Part shown: piece by piece, positions 1 through 8,769 of the stretch
How the letters are laid out: the number at the start of each line of letters is the position of its first letter
Position numbering within the stretch: position 1 is the first letter of the stretch
Assembly (NCBI RefSeq): GCF_014635865.1
Contig: NZ_BMDQ01000001.1
Coordinates: 558,001-622,000 of the forward strand
Source: Winogradskyella haliclonae
Lineage (GTDB): Bacteria > Bacteroidota > Bacteroidia > Flavobacteriales > Flavobacteriaceae
Direction of reading: 5' to 3'
DNA length: 64,000 nt
Notes under the pieces: model-generated
Told to the model about the DNA's origin: nothing
The model's input: only the letters and a program-made list of their open reading frames with translations
Database searches by the model: none
Position numbers and translations under genes: made by a program

Positions 1-1481
1 ATATTTCCTCCTTCTTGTGCCTCAGGAGTTATATGGCCAACCACGAAACCATGGGTGCCTCCAGAAAAACGACCATCTGTAATTAGTGCTACATCTTTGC
101 CTAGACCAGCTCCCATAATTGCTGCAGTTGGTTTAAGCATCTCAGGCATTCCTGGACCACCTTTTGGTCCTTCATATCTAATAACCAATACATCTCCTTT
201 TTCTACTTTTCCGTCTCTGATACCATTATTTGCAGCATATTCGCCTTCAAAAACTTTAGCTCTTCCTTTAAAACTTAAGCCTTCCTTTCCTGTGATTTTA
301 GCAACACTTCCTTCTCGTGCTAAATTGCCATAAAGCATTCTTAGATGTCCTGATTTTTTGATGGGCTTTTCTATAGGCTTAATCACATCTTGACCTTCGG
401 CTAAATCTTCAACATCCAATAAATTTTCTGCAATGGTTTTTCCGGTTACCGTTAAACAATTACCATGAATCAGTCCTTTTTTTAATAGATATTTTAAAAC
501 AGCAGGAATGCCTCCTACAGCATGCACATCTTCCATGAGGTATTTTCCACTAGGCTTTAAATCTGCTAGAAATGGTGTACTATCACTTATATTTTGAAAA
601 TCTTTTAATGTGAATTCTATTTGTGCAGCTCTGGCTATGGCCAAGAAATGTAACACTGCATTAGTTGAACCGCCCAGAATTGTTACTAATCTAATGGCAT
701 TTTCTAACGACTTTCTTGTGATAATGTCTGAAGGTTTAATATCTTTTTCTAACAATACTCTTAATGCTTCTCCAGCTGCTACAGATTCTTGTTTTTTCTC
801 ATCACTTAGAGCTGGGTTAGATGAATTAAATGGCAAAGCCATTCCTAAAGCTTCAATTGCTGAAGCCATTGTATTTGCTGTATACATCCCACCACAAGCA
901 CCGGCTCCTGGACATGCTTTTTCAACAATACTTTGGTATTCAGTTTCAGGCATTGTACCCGCAACTTTGCTCCCCCAGGCTTCGAAAGCAGAAACCACAT
1001 CTAATTTTTTTCCATTATGACAACCTGAATCAATAGTCCCGCCATATACTAAAATAGATGGCCTATTTAATCGAATCATAGCCATTAAGGCTCCAGGCAT
1101 GTTTTTATCGCACCCAACAACGGTTACCAAGCCATCGTAACTCATGGCTTGTACAACGGTTTCCATAGAATCAGCAATAATATCTCTTGAGGGTAAAGAA
1201 TAACGCATACCAGGAGTTCCCATAGAAACTCCATCACTTACGCCAATAGTGTTAAAAATTAACCCTACAGTGTCTGTGCTTTGAACACCCTTTTTAACCA
1301 GTTTAGCTAAATCGTTAAGATGCATATTACACGGGTTTCCTTCGTAGCCTGTACTTGCTATACCCACAATAGGTTTTTCAAAATCTTCTTTTATTAAACC
1401 AATAGCATGCAACATAGCTTGAGCTGCTGGTTGAGTATCATCTTGGGTAACAACCTTACTATATTTGTTTAAGTTTTTCAT
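1..1481 (-). CDS. ilvD: Dihydroxy-acid dehydratase, C-terminus cut by window edge
   Basis: Dehydrates 2,3-dihydroxy-isovalerate and dihydroxy-methylvalerate to the 2-keto acids, the third step of valine and isoleucine synthesis. The open frame runs from an ATG at 1481 to the left edge, giving 493 codons; the family is about 560 residues, so roughly 65 C-terminal residues lie outside. Visible family motifs are GNPCNMHL (Cys51), [24 protein letters not shown] and GGSTNAVLH; the first three hold the cysteines that bind the iron-sulfur cluster. It starts 4 bp after the ilvE stop, so the two are co-transcribed. No frameshift is seen. The identification is secure; only the 3' end is missing. Confidence 0.96.
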   Translation of the reverse strand, partial: MKNLNKYSKVVTQDDTQPAAQAMLHAIGLIKEDFEKPIVGIASTGYEGNPCNMHLNDLAKLVKKGVQSTDTVGLIFNTIGVSDGVSMGTPGMRYSLPSRDIIADSMETVVQAMSYDGLVTVVGCDKNMPGALMAMIRLNRPSILVYGGTIDSGCHNGKKLDVVSAFEAWGSKVAGTMPETEYQSIVEKACPGAGACGGMYTANTMASAIEALGMALPFNSSNPALSDEKKQESVAAGEALRVLLEKDIKPSDIITRKSLENAIRLVTILGGSTNAVLHFLAIARAAQIEFTLKDFQNISDSTPFLADLKPSGKYLMEDVHAVGGIPAVLKYLLKKGLIHGNCLTVTGKTIAENLLDVEDLAEGQDVIKPIEKPIKKSGHLRMLYGNLAREGSVAKITGKEGLSFKGRAKVFEGEYAANNGIRDGKVEKGDVLVIRYEGPKGGPGMPEMLKPTAAIMGAGLGKDVALITDGRFSGGTHGFVVGHITPEAQEGGN

Positions 1482-1485
1482 TACG

Positions 1486-2379
1486 TTATACTTTTACCAG
1501 CTCTTTTCTTTCGCACAACACCTCTTGTTTATATAAGTGCATTAATTTTTTTCCTAGGGATTTGTTCCAATCTAACGGAAACTGATAGTCGTCTAAAGAT
1601 TTTAGCCCTACAACCTCAGCTGCTGTTCCTGTAAAAAAAGCACTGTCGGCTGTTTTTAATTCTTGAAGTCTAAAGTCTCTTTCCTCGACTTTGATACCCT
1701 CTTCTTTGCATAAATCCACAACTACTTTTCTTGTAATTCCTGGCATGATATGTCCTACTTTAGGTGTTATTAAGATGTTTCCTTTTTGCATAAACACATT
1801 AGCTCCTGAGGATTCTGCCACATTCTCATTCATATCTAATAACAAGGCCTCATCGTATCCTGCTTTTTTTGCTTCGTTTGCAGATAAAATAGAATTGATA
1901 TAATGACCTGTAACTTTAGCATCTACATAACAGGATTTAGGATTTGGTCTTTGAAATTTTGATGTTTTAACACGTAATAATTTATCACCCATATACTTAC
2001 CCCATTTCCAACACTGAATGGTTAAAACAGATTCATCTGAAGTCTTTAGGCTCATGTCCGCGCCAGTAGTAATGAGTGGTCGTATGTAAGCATCTTCATA
2101 ATTATTTTGTTTCAATAATTCATAAGTGATTTTAATAAGTTCTTCAACAGAATAATTGAAAGGAATATCCATCACTTCAGCTCCCTTTTTTAAACGTTTA
2201 TAATGAGCTCTGGCTTTGAAAATTTTTGTGCCAAAAGTTGTTTTATATGCACGAATACCCTCAAATATACCATTACCATAATGCAACGTTTGGCTATAAA
2301 GCTGTGTGCTAGTCCCTAATGCTTTTACAATAGCTCCGTTGTGATATACAAGACTATCTTTGTTATAATATGGATTCAT
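1486..2379 (-). CDS. ilvE: Branched-chain amino acid aminotransferase
   Basis: PLP-dependent class IV (fold type IV) transaminase that interconverts Val, Leu and Ile with their 2-keto acids, using glutamate. At 297 residues it has normal length. The Schiff-base lysine is Lys155 in DAKVTGHY, matching the KxxGNY region of the family, and [13 protein letters not shown] (about 184-196) is the usual PLP-binding stretch. It is the first structural gene after the attenuator at 2425-2548 and lies directly upstream of ilvD. Regulation by branched-chain amino acid supply through the leader is inferred. Confidence 0.95.
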   Translation of the reverse strand: MNPYYNKDSLVYHNGAIVKALGTSTQLYSQTLHYGNGIFEGIRAYKTTFGTKIFKARAHYKRLKKGAEVMDIPFNYSVEELIKITYELLKQNNYEDAYIRPLITTGADMSLKTSDESVLTIQCWKWGKYMGDKLLRVKTSKFQRPNPKSCYVDAKVTGHYINSILSANEAKKAGYDEALLLDMNENVAESSGANVFMQKGNILITPKVGHIMPGITRKVVVDLCKEEGIKVEERDFRLQELKTADSAFFTGTAAEVVGLKSLDDYQFPLDWNKSLGKKLMHLYKQEVLCERKELVKV

Positions 2380-2424
2380 AATTTTATCTTCAATAATTTA
2401 TTGCTCTTTTCAAAAAACAGAGAA

Positions 2425-2453
2425 TAAAAAAACCTTCCTAAAATCTAGGAAGG
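2425..2453 (-). terminator. Attenuator terminator upstream of ilvE-ilvD
   Basis: Read on the minus strand, an 8-bp perfect stem CCTTCCTA / TAGGAAGG with a 5-nt loop is followed by seven T. It sits between the Ile/Val-rich leader peptide and ilvE, 46 bp before the ilvE start, so it would stop transcription before the operon. A TAGGA copy about 40 nt upstream can pair with the TCCTA of the 5' arm and could act as the antiterminator. Confidence 0.85.
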
Positions 2454-2490
2454 CTTAACATCTTTATAAATATTGTAGCACATCCTATAC

Positions 2491-2515
2491 GTCACGTAAT
2501 AATAATTACGCTGAC
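2491..2515 (-). promoter_or_regulatory. Putative pause hairpin overlapping the leader-peptide stop
   Basis: The minus-strand RNA can fold GTCA-(bulged G)-CGTAAT, loop TATT, ATTACG-TGAC, a 10-bp stem with one bulged base. It covers the last Val/Ile codons and the stop codon of the leader peptide, where a ribosome stalled on Ile codons would disrupt it. This is the position of the 1:2 pause hairpin in classical attenuators. The fold was made by hand without an energy calculation. Confidence 0.6.
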
Positions 2516-2548
2516 AATAGAAATAATGCTAATAATTTGAGTTCTCAT
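2492..2548 (-). CDS. ilv operon leader peptide, 18 residues, rich in Ile and Val
   Basis: A short frame with ATG and TGA encodes MRTQIISIISIVSVIIIT: eight Ile and two Val in 18 residues. It precedes a factor-independent terminator and then ilvE-ilvD, the pathway that makes these amino acids. The composition, position and alternative hairpins fit ribosome-mediated attenuation. No Shine-Dalgarno sequence is seen, as is usual in Bacteroidota. Translation is not shown by the sequence alone, but this composition by chance in this place is unlikely. Confidence 0.8.
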   Translation of the reverse strand: MRTQIISIISIVSVIIIT

Positions 2549-2576
2549 TTTTTGAATTTTTACCAATTCTATAAAA

Positions 2577-2607
2577 CAAATATTGAGATTTCCACTTTAA
2601 CTCACAA
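2577..2607 (-). promoter_or_regulatory. Candidate promoter of the ilv leader
   Basis: On the minus strand TTG (2605-2607), a 20-bp spacer and AATATTTG (2577-2584) resemble the Bacteroidota promoter TTG-N17-23-TAnnTTTG with one mismatch. Transcription would begin near 2570, about 20 nt before the leader ATG. Confidence 0.35.
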
Positions 2608-2724
2608 CTATTTGCAAATAAAACACAGTATTTTTGTTAAATTATTAAAAAGTGTGCGCGAAAATTATGTGATGCTTAAATTATTTGCTTTAAAAAAAGA
2701 AAAACATAATAGATAAAGCAGTTC

Positions 2725-3156
2725 TTAACGCTTCATTAGAATATGAAAATGATTGTTGGTCTCAACCTTGGCAAATTGCCTAAACATTTCCATAACGCCA
2801 CAGTATTTATCAATGGATAATTTCACTGCTTTCTCGCATTTTTTCTTATCTAAATCCGAACCGTAAAAATGATAATCTACAATTACAGAGTGGTAATACC
2901 TTGGATGTTCATCGGTTAGCTCACCAGAAACTTCAATCTTAAAATCATCTATTGGCGATTTCATTTTATCCAAAATTGAAATCACATCCAATGCAGAGCA
3001 TCCTGCTAAAGACGATAACATCATGGCTTTAGGTGACAATCCAAAGCGTTCATCTTGACCATCGATACCAGTATCCATAATTACTTTTTTTCCGCTTGGA
3101 TTATCAGATTCAAAAGTTAATCCACCTTTCCAATGTGTTGTGATTTTATCAGCCAT
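2725..3156 (-). CDS. OsmC family protein
   Basis: OsmC/Ohr-fold protein, a family of thiol-dependent hydroperoxide-reducing enzymes and relatives. With the start at 3156 (MADKITTHWKGG) it has 143 residues; an in-frame ATG 39 bp upstream exists, but the family begins near MADK. The paired cysteines expected in OsmC are Cys53 in SSLAGCSALDV and Cys119 in SIDKYCGV. It is divergent from an AhpD-like gene across a repeat-containing promoter region, suggesting a shared redox stimulus. The exact substrate is unknown. Confidence 0.85.
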   Translation of the reverse strand: MADKITTHWKGGLTFESDNPSGKKVIMDTGIDGQDERFGLSPKAMMLSSLAGCSALDVISILDKMKSPIDDFKIEVSGELTDEHPRYYHSVIVDYHFYGSDLDKKKCEKAVKLSIDKYCGVMEMFRQFAKVETNNHFHILMKR

Positions 3157-3219
3157 ATTTAAAGTTTCTAAATTATAAGTGCCTAAAGTTAACAAGTTAA
3201 AATGGTTTAAAAAGATTAA

Positions 3220-3291
3220 AGTGTACTAAAGTTTAGTTTGCAACGCAAGTGTACTTTAAGTACTTTAGACATCTCAAACTTTAAGTACTTT
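3220..3291. repeat. Repeated AGTGTACT / ACTTTAAGTACTTT boxes in a divergent promoter
   Basis: The 14-mer ACTTTAAGTACTTT occurs twice (3253-3266 and 3278-3291) and AGTGTACT twice (3220-3227 and 3248-3255). AAGTACTT in the longer motif is a perfect palindrome. The cluster lies between the divergent OsmC and AhpD-like starts and could be an operator for both. No cognate regulator is adjacent. Confidence 0.5.
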
Positions 3292-3299
3292 TTAAAACT

Positions 3300-3902
3300 A
3301 TGGCATTAGTAACACCGTTATCTCCAGAGCATGATTTAGAAACTAAACAACTCGCAGAATTCTTTAACGAAACCCTTGGGTTTTGTCCAAATTCTGTATT
3401 AACCATGCAGCGCAGACCAGCAATAAGTAAAGCATTTATAAACCTTAACAAAGCGGTTATGGCTAACGAAGGTCGTGTGACCTCAGCCTTAAAGCGTATG
3501 ATTGCTTGGGTAAGTAGTAATAGTACAGGCTGCCGTTATTGCCAAGCTCACGCTATTAGAGCTGCTGAACGTTATGGTGCTGAACAAGAGCAATTAGACA
3601 ATATTTGGGACTATAGAACACATCCTGCATTTTCTGAAGCAGAGCGTGCCGCTTTAGATTTTAGTTTAGCAGCTTCATTAGTGCCAAACACTGTAAATAC
3701 AGATATTAAAAAACGTTTATATGAGCATTGGGATGAAGGCGAAATTGTAGAGATGTTAGGTGTAATTTCTCTTTTCGGGTATCTTAACCGTTGGAACGAC
3801 TCTATGGGAACAGACATTGAAGAAGGCGCTGTAGAAAGTGGTAATCAATACCTTGGTAAACATGGTTTTGAGGTTGGGAAGCATGATGGGTCGAGGTACT
3901 AG
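3300..3902 (+). CDS. AhpD-like carboxymuconolactone decarboxylase family protein
   Basis: Alkylhydroperoxidase D-like all-helical protein of 200 residues. The family redox motif is present as Cys78-R-Y-Cys81-Q-A-His84 (CxxCxxH) after a run resembling EGRVTSALKRMIAWVSS. AhpD-type proteins use this Cys pair in peroxide reduction; the true substrate of peroxidase-related members is often unknown. It is divergent from osmC and followed by a convergent uracil-DNA glycosylase gene. No truncation is seen. Confidence 0.8.
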   Translation: MALVTPLSPEHDLETKQLAEFFNETLGFCPNSVLTMQRRPAISKAFINLNKAVMANEGRVTSALKRMIAWVSSNSTGCRYCQAHAIRAAERYGAEQEQLDNIWDYRTHPAFSEAERAALDFSLAASLVPNTVNTDIKKRLYEHWDEGEIVEMLGVISLFGYLNRWNDSMGTDIEEGAVESGNQYLGKHGFEVGKHDGSRY

Positions 3903-3932
3903 ATTGTCGCTTTACAACTTTTAGATAAAATT

Positions 3933-3964
3933 AAATCTCATCATTTCTGATGAGGTTTCTTTAT
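3933..3964. terminator. Hairpin between the AhpD-like gene and the UDG gene
   Basis: CTCATCA, loop TTTC and TGATGAG form a 7-bp stem flanked by AAA on one side and TTT on the other. It overlaps the 3' end of the minus-strand glycosylase gene and could end transcription from either side, though the T-runs are short. Confidence 0.5.
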
Positions 3965-4534
3965 TTTCAGAATGGCCTTTACTTTAGTTTGCAACTCTGG
4001 TACTATCAACTCCTCAAACCAAGGATTTTTAGCGCGCCAAAATCGATTTGTTGGTGAGGGATGTGGTATTGGAAAGTAATTTGGCAAATAGCTTTTGTAT
4101 TCGCCTACTGTTTCTGTTAATGTGTGCTTTGCTTTATCTTTTAAATAGTACTTCTGTGCATAAGCACCTATTAAAATAATCAATTCTACAGTTGGCATTT
4201 TTTCTAATAGCTGCTCATGCCATTGCGGTGCACATTCTGGTCGCGGCGGTAAATCTCCTGTTTTTCCTTTACCAGGATAACAAAACCCCATAGGAATAAT
4301 GGCAAAATTCTCAATATTGTAAAACTGTGCATCTGTAATTCCTAACCATTGCCTTAGTTTTTTTCCGCTTTGGTCATCCCAAGGAATTCCAGATTCATGA
4401 ACTTTAGTGCCTGGCGCTTGACCAATAATTATAATTTTAGAATTGATATGTGCTGTCGCTACCGGTCTCGGCCCTAGAGGTAAATAAGCTTTGCAAATGG
4501 TACATTGGCTAATGTTATGTAATAAATCTTCCAT
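3941..4534 (-). CDS. Uracil-DNA glycosylase superfamily protein, family 4-like
   Basis: Probably removes uracil from DNA in base excision repair. The water-activating motif is GQAPG (about 38-42) and the second motif is HPSPTNRF (about 158-165). Four cysteines at 11, 14, 85 and 101 are spaced like the iron-sulfur ligands of family-4 enzymes, so a [4Fe-4S] cluster is likely. The ATG at 4534 shares one base with the rsmI stop (TGATG); a GTG three bases upstream is a less likely start. It is the last gene of a four-gene operon. The exact family is inferred. Confidence 0.75.
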   Translation of the reverse strand: MEDLLHNISQCTICKAYLPLGPRPVATAHINSKIIIIGQAPGTKVHESGIPWDDQSGKKLRQWLGITDAQFYNIENFAIIPMGFCYPGKGKTGDLPPRPECAPQWHEQLLEKMPTVELIILIGAYAQKYYLKDKAKHTLTETVGEYKSYLPNYFPIPHPSPTNRFWRAKNPWFEELIVPELQTKVKAILKIKKPHQK

Positions 4535-5205
4535 CACTTTTTCCCTCCTACAATAATAACAATTTCGCCCTTCGGTGGTTTATTGGTATAATATTCCAAA
4601 ACCTCTTTTGTTGTTCCTCTAATCGTCTCTTCATAGAGTTTAGTAAGTTCTCTCGATACAGAAACTTGTCGGTCATTGCCAAAATATTCAGCAAAATGCC
4701 CTAAGGTTTTTACGAGTTTATGTGGGCTTTCGTAAAAAATCATTGTTCTGGTTTCTTCAGCTAGTAATGCTAATCTTGTCTGGCGTCCTTTTTTAACTGG
4801 TAAGAAACCTTCAAAAACAAATTTATCGTTTGGCAAACCACTATTAACTAGTGCTGGTACAAACGCTGTAGCGCCAGGCAAACATTCAACTTCAATATTG
4901 TTTTCTACACAAGCACGTGTTAATAAGAATCCTGGGTCTGAGATAGCAGGTGTGCCAGCATCACTAATAACAGCAATTGATAATCCAGACTTTAGTTTTT
5001 CTATTAAGCCATCGACTGTTTTATGCTCATTATGCATATGATGACTTTGCATTTGCGTTGCAATATCAAAATGCTTTAGGAGTTTTCCTGAAGTACGCGT
5101 ATCTTCTGCTAGAATTAAATCAACATCATTCAGTACCTCAATAGCTCTAAAGGTCATATCCTTTAAATTGCCAATCGGTGTAGGTACAAGATAGAGTTTA
5201 GACAT
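4534..5205 (-). CDS. rsmI: 16S rRNA (cytidine-1402-2'-O)-methyltransferase
   Basis: Tetrapyrrole-methylase-fold SAM enzyme that 2'-O-methylates C1402 in the ribosomal P-site region. At 223 residues it matches the short form without the C-terminal extension of the E. coli protein. Family signatures are LYLVPTPIGNLKDMTFRA at the N-terminus, LAEDTRTSGKLLKHF (about 32-46), ISDAGTPAISDPG (about 79-91) and the FYESPHKL region. It sits 1 bp downstream of the DoxX-like gene and overlaps the next gene by one base. Confidence 0.93.
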   Translation of the reverse strand: MSKLYLVPTPIGNLKDMTFRAIEVLNDVDLILAEDTRTSGKLLKHFDIATQMQSHHMHNEHKTVDGLIEKLKSGLSIAVISDAGTPAISDPGFLLTRACVENNIEVECLPGATAFVPALVNSGLPNDKFVFEGFLPVKKGRQTRLALLAEETRTMIFYESPHKLVKTLGHFAEYFGNDRQVSVSRELTKLYEETIRGTTKEVLEYYTNKPPKGEIVIIVGGKK

Positions 5206-5206
5206 A

Positions 5207-5563
5207 TTAATCGCGTATATACTTCCCTAAAAAATAAGATGGAAACAACGCAACTAACGCGTATAATGAAAACCCTACTACGCCATGACCTGCATAATGA
5301 TGTGCAGCAGTAGCTAATACTAGGTCAAAAAAGAAACCTGCGTAAGCCCATTCAGTGAGCCATTGGCTTTTTCGCCATAAAATCATAATTACACCCAGCA
5401 CTTTTAAAACTGCTAGCGGGATTACGAAATAAGTTGGGTAATTTAATGCTTCAAAATAACCTTGTACCATTTCCGTATTTCTGAAATACATCTGAGCAGA
5501 ATAAAGCATAATGCCACAGAGGACAGCAGTGGCTACCCAGTAAATAATTTTTTTGGTCAACAT
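5207..5563 (-). CDS. DoxX-like small membrane protein
   Basis: A 118-residue protein with four predicted membrane helices: about 7-25, a segment beginning near YPTYFVIPLAVLKVLGVIMIL, one near WAYAGFFFDLVLATAAHH, and a last near GVVGFSLYALVALFPSYF. The pattern Y-F-x-I-P-L-A-V-L-K-x-L-G is typical of the DoxX-like family. Function is unknown for most members. It lies 3 bp after the upstream gene and 1 bp before rsmI, so it is in the same operon. Confidence 0.7.
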   Translation of the reverse strand: MLTKKIIYWVATAVLCGIMLYSAQMYFRNTEMVQGYFEALNYPTYFVIPLAVLKVLGVIMILWRKSQWLTEWAYAGFFFDLVLATAAHHYAGHGVVGFSLYALVALFPSYFLGKYIRD

Positions 5564-5566
5564 ATT

Positions 5567-6313
5567 TTAGTTGAATTTACCTTCTACAATCTCAAGAAAG
5601 CGTTCTTCGTATTCCTCTTTTCCTTCCCAATTGTTGTAATCGGGTTTTACCAATTGATGTATAAAATCTTCCGCTTCTTGTAATGTTGTGGCTGTATTTA
5701 TCTGAGATATAACGCGATCATAATCTTCGTTCTTTCCATCGAACAAATGCTTTATAAAGGCAATTTTATCATTAAGACCAATCTGTAATCCACCAGATTT
5801 TAGTTTGTCATTTAAGGACTTTACTTTGTTTTCGGCCTCTCTCTTTTGAGCATCTTCAATAGGCTCAAACTCTGGAATATTTGCAAAATCCTGAGTTATG
5901 GTTTCAAACTCTATTGTTTTTGTTTGTTGCCCATTAGAACTTGCCTTAGGTGCTTCTTCAACGACCTCATCTTCTTCTGGCATAAAGGCTACCATGTCTT
6001 TAATCTTGTTCATTACAGGTTCAATGATGCGTTCGTTTTCACGCTCGTCCATGTCTACATAGACTTTATTTTCAATTTCAATATTATCACTAATCCTATT
6101 ATTGAAAGCCGTATCCAGCATTTCAAAAAATGAAGAATCATTGCCAATTGTTGGAATATCATCTTCAAAATTTTCTTGCGCAAATTTTAAAACCGTGAGT
6201 TTCTCATACAATGCAGCAACTTCTTCGTGCATACGATTGATGTCTTCTTTCCCCGTTAATTTTAGAATCCTATGCGCTATGCTAATTAATTCTGATTCTA
6301 ATTTCTTTTTCAT
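5567..6313 (-). CDS. Conserved Bacteroidota hypothetical cytoplasmic protein
   Basis: A 248-residue soluble, acidic protein with no signal peptide. The N-terminal third (to about 50) is helical, a charged middle (about 90-170) rich in Glu, Asp and Pro looks disordered, and the C-terminal part has the block LNDKIAFIKHLFDGKNEDYDRVISQINT and a WEGKEEYEERFLEIVE end. I recall similar proteins across Flavobacteriia, but no function is known to me. It is the first gene of the operon with DoxX-like, rsmI and UDG. Confidence 0.75.
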   Translation of the reverse strand: MKKKLESELISIAHRILKLTGKEDINRMHEEVAALYEKLTVLKFAQENFEDDIPTIGNDSSFFEMLDTAFNNRISDNIEIENKVYVDMDERENERIIEPVMNKIKDMVAFMPEEDEVVEEAPKASSNGQQTKTIEFETITQDFANIPEFEPIEDAQKREAENKVKSLNDKLKSGGLQIGLNDKIAFIKHLFDGKNEDYDRVISQINTATTLQEAEDFIHQLVKPDYNNWEGKEEYEERFLEIVEGKFN

Positions 6314-6396
6314 GAGTATTACTTTTGTTTTTTAATAAATTTGCGTCACCTTTATACAAACGAAAATTAGACACGATTTAGTGCTAAAATTACAAA

Positions 6397-7044
6397 ATGT
6401 TTCTCGAAAATACAGTAAATCATAAAGAACAATTTGGCTGGATTGAAGTCATTTGCGGATCTATGTTTTCTGGTAAAACTGAAGAATTAATCCGTCGATT
6501 AAAGCGTGCACAATTTGCGCGACAAAAAGTTGAAATATTTAAGCCTTCTGTAGATGTGCGTTATGATGAAGAAAAAGTAATTTCTCATGATGCTAACGAA
6601 ATACGTTCAACACCTGTTCCTGCAGCCGCTAATATTCCTATTTTAGCAGACGGTTGTGATGTTGTTGGTATTGACGAAGCTCAGTTTTTTGATGACGAAA
6701 TCGTAAGTGTTTGTAACGATTTAGCTAATAAAGGTATTCGTGTTATAGTTGCTGGTCTTGACATGGATTTTAAAGGCAATCCGTTTGGCCCAATGCCAAA
6801 CCTTATGGCCACAGCTGAGTACGTCACTAAAGTGCATGCTGTCTGTACAAAAACTGGAAACTTAGCTCAATATAGCTACCGAAAAGCTAAGAGTGATGAT
6901 CTTGTTTTATTAGGCGAAGTTGACGAATATGAGCCTCTAAGTAGAGCTGCTTATTACAAATGTATGCTTCGCGAAAAGGTGCGTCAGATGAAAGTTAAAG
7001 ATGCAGAAGAATTGATTACTAAAGATAAAAATTCTGATGCCTAA
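6397..7044 (+). CDS. tdk: Thymidine kinase
   Basis: Phosphorylates thymidine with ATP in the salvage pathway (type II TK1-like enzyme). The P-loop GSMFSGKT is at 21-28, the catalytic DEAQFF at 94-99, and the lasso and substrate region [14 protein letters not shown] follows. Usual enzymes have two Cys pairs for structural zinc; here only Cys150 (CTKTG) and Cys189 (YYKC) remain, so the zinc site is reduced. Similar losses are, as far as I recall, common in Bacteroidota. It overlaps alr by 8 bp. Confidence 0.94.
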   Translation: MFLENTVNHKEQFGWIEVICGSMFSGKTEELIRRLKRAQFARQKVEIFKPSVDVRYDEEKVISHDANEIRSTPVPAAANIPILADGCDVVGIDEAQFFDDEIVSVCNDLANKGIRVIVAGLDMDFKGNPFGPMPNLMATAEYVTKVHAVCTKTGNLAQYSYRKAKSDDLVLLGEVDEYEPLSRAAYYKCMLREKVRQMKVKDAEELITKDKNSDA

Positions 7045-8152
7045 AGCTCAAGAAACCATCTTAGAAATTCACTTAGATGCGTTGACGCATAACTATAATT
7101 ATTTAAAATCTAAACTCAATCCTAACACTAAATTTCTAGCCGTTGTAAAAGCATTTGCCTACGGAAGTGATTCTGTGGAAATCGCAAAACACCTCGAGAC
7201 ACTTAATGCAGATTATTTTGCAGTAGCCTATGCTAGAGAAGGTGTTGCGCTCCGCGATGCAGGCATTACAATCCCAATATTAGTCTTGCATCCACAGGTT
7301 GTGAATTTTAAAACTATTATTGAGCGTTGCCTTGAGCCAAGTATTTACAGTCCAAAAATTTTACGAGAGTTTATAAAAATTGCTGAAGAACAAAAGCAAA
7401 GCGACTATCCTGTCCATATAAAGTTTAATACAGGTTTAAACCGCCTAGGTTTTTGGCATAATGATGTTGATTATATAGCAAATCAACTCAAAAACACATC
7501 ATCGATTGTTGTTAAATCTTTATTTTCTCATTTAGCTGCAAGCGAAGATGAAAATGAAAGAGAATTTACCCTAAGACAAATCACAGATTTTAAAACCATT
7601 GCTGCTGATTTCGAGTCTCAAATGGACTATAGCCCATGGTTACATCTTTGCAATACTTCTGGTGTTATTAATTATCCTGAGGCGCATTTTGATATGATTC
7701 GTTGTGGTATTGGACTTTATGGTTTTGGAAATTCCGCTACTGAAGATCAAAACTTAAAACCCATAGCAAAATTAAAATCTATTATCTCCCAGATTCATTT
7801 AATTGAAAAAGAGGAAACTGTAGGTTACAATCGAGCGTACACTTCAAAAGGATTCGAAAAAACAGCTACAATCCCTATTGGTCACGCCGATGGAATTTCT
7901 AGACAATTCGGCAACGAAAAAGGGTTTGTTTTTATTAATGGGCAAAGCGCACCAATCATTGGTAACGTATGCATGGACATGATTATGGTTAATATCACCA
8001 ACATTGATTGTAAAGAAGGTGATGAAGTTATCATCTTTGATGAAAACCATAAAGCTTCAGCTATTGCAGAATCCACAAAAACCATTTCTTATGAGGTTTT
8101 AACGGCTATTTCGCAGCGTGTTAAACGACTCTTTTTTAAACAAGTCTTATAG
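7037..8152 (+). CDS. alr: Alanine racemase
   Basis: PLP enzyme that makes D-alanine for peptidoglycan. The PLP lysine is Lys38 in [10 protein letters not shown] and the opposing catalytic base is Tyr264 in VGYNRAYTS. Length of 371 residues and the C-terminal DMIMVNIT block are normal for the family. The ATG lies inside the end of tdk (8-bp overlap), implying translational coupling. A single-domain racemase; no MurF fusion is seen. Confidence 0.94.
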   Translation: MPKAQETILEIHLDALTHNYNYLKSKLNPNTKFLAVVKAFAYGSDSVEIAKHLETLNADYFAVAYAREGVALRDAGITIPILVLHPQVVNFKTIIERCLEPSIYSPKILREFIKIAEEQKQSDYPVHIKFNTGLNRLGFWHNDVDYIANQLKNTSSIVVKSLFSHLAASEDENEREFTLRQITDFKTIAADFESQMDYSPWLHLCNTSGVINYPEAHFDMIRCGIGLYGFGNSATEDQNLKPIAKLKSIISQIHLIEKEETVGYNRAYTSKGFEKTATIPIGHADGISRQFGNEKGFVFINGQSAPIIGNVCMDMIMVNITNIDCKEGDEVIIFDENHKASAIAESTKTISYEVLTAISQRVKRLFFKQVL

Positions 8153-8232
8153 GAGTTTTCTCTATTTTCATAAAAGATGTTAATTTTTTGATTAAATTGG
8201 TGTTCAATACTAACTACTTAATACTTAAAATT

Positions 8233-8634
8233 ATGCTTAAAGAATTTAAAGAATTTGCTATGAAAGGCAACCTAGTAGACATTGCCGTAGGTTTTGTTAT
8301 GGGTGCCGCTTTCAATAAGGTTGTTGCATCATTTACTGGAGGAATTGTGTCTCCTTTAATTGGTCTTATTTTTGATACTGACTTTAAAGCAATGAGATAT
8401 CAACTAAAAGAAGGTACTGTTAACGATGCAGGAGAACGCGTAGGAGATGTGTTTCTAGAATATGGAACGTTTTTAACTAATGTCATTGACTTTATCATTG
8501 TAGCATTTGTAATGTTTATGGTAGTTAAAGGTGTAAATAAAATGAAGAAAAAAGAAGAGCCTGCTCCAGAAGCACCATCTGGACCAAGTCAAGAAGATCT
8601 TTTAGCTGAAATAAGAGATTTACTAAAAAAATAA
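8233..8634 (+). CDS. mscL: Large-conductance mechanosensitive channel
   Basis: Inner-membrane pentameric channel that opens under hypo-osmotic shock. The ATG at 8233 gives MLKEFKEFAMKGNLVDIAVG, the typical amphipathic N-terminus and TM1; an upstream in-frame ATG at 8188 would add an atypical extension. TM1 covers about 15-40 and TM2 about 73-98 (FLTNVIDFIIVAFVMFMVV), followed by a charged KKKEEPAPEAPS linker and the cytoplasmic helix. Length is 133 residues. A strong terminator follows. Confidence 0.95.
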   Translation: MLKEFKEFAMKGNLVDIAVGFVMGAAFNKVVASFTGGIVSPLIGLIFDTDFKAMRYQLKEGTVNDAGERVGDVFLEYGTFLTNVIDFIIVAFVMFMVVKGVNKMKKKEEPAPEAPSGPSQEDLLAEIRDLLKK

Positions 8635-8673
8635 CACAATTTAGCTAACCGCTACATTACATATTTTTAACAA

Positions 8674-8706
8674 AACCGCTTCAATCTGTGAAGCGGTTCT
8701 TTTTTA
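8674..8706 (+). terminator. Terminator after mscL
   Basis: A 10-bp perfect stem AACCGCTTCA / TGAAGCGGTT with a 5-nt loop is followed by CTTTTTTT. It separates mscL from asd. Confidence 0.9.
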
Positions 8707-8740
8707 GGAAAAAATTTAGGGTTTCAACTCTAGAAATAGC

Positions 8741-8748
8741 TAATTTTG
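8741..8748 (+). promoter_or_regulatory. Promoter -7 element for asd
   Basis: TAATTTTG matches the Bacteroidota -7 consensus TAnnTTTG, 21 bp upstream of the asd ATG. No clear TTG is seen at the -33 distance. Confidence 0.45.
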
Positions 8749-8769
8749 ACCCTATAAATTTTTAATTAC

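Noticed and set aside
55..1036. Open frames on the plus strand opposite ilvD
   Set aside because: They are antisense to a clearly conserved ilvD frame and have no recognisable domain.
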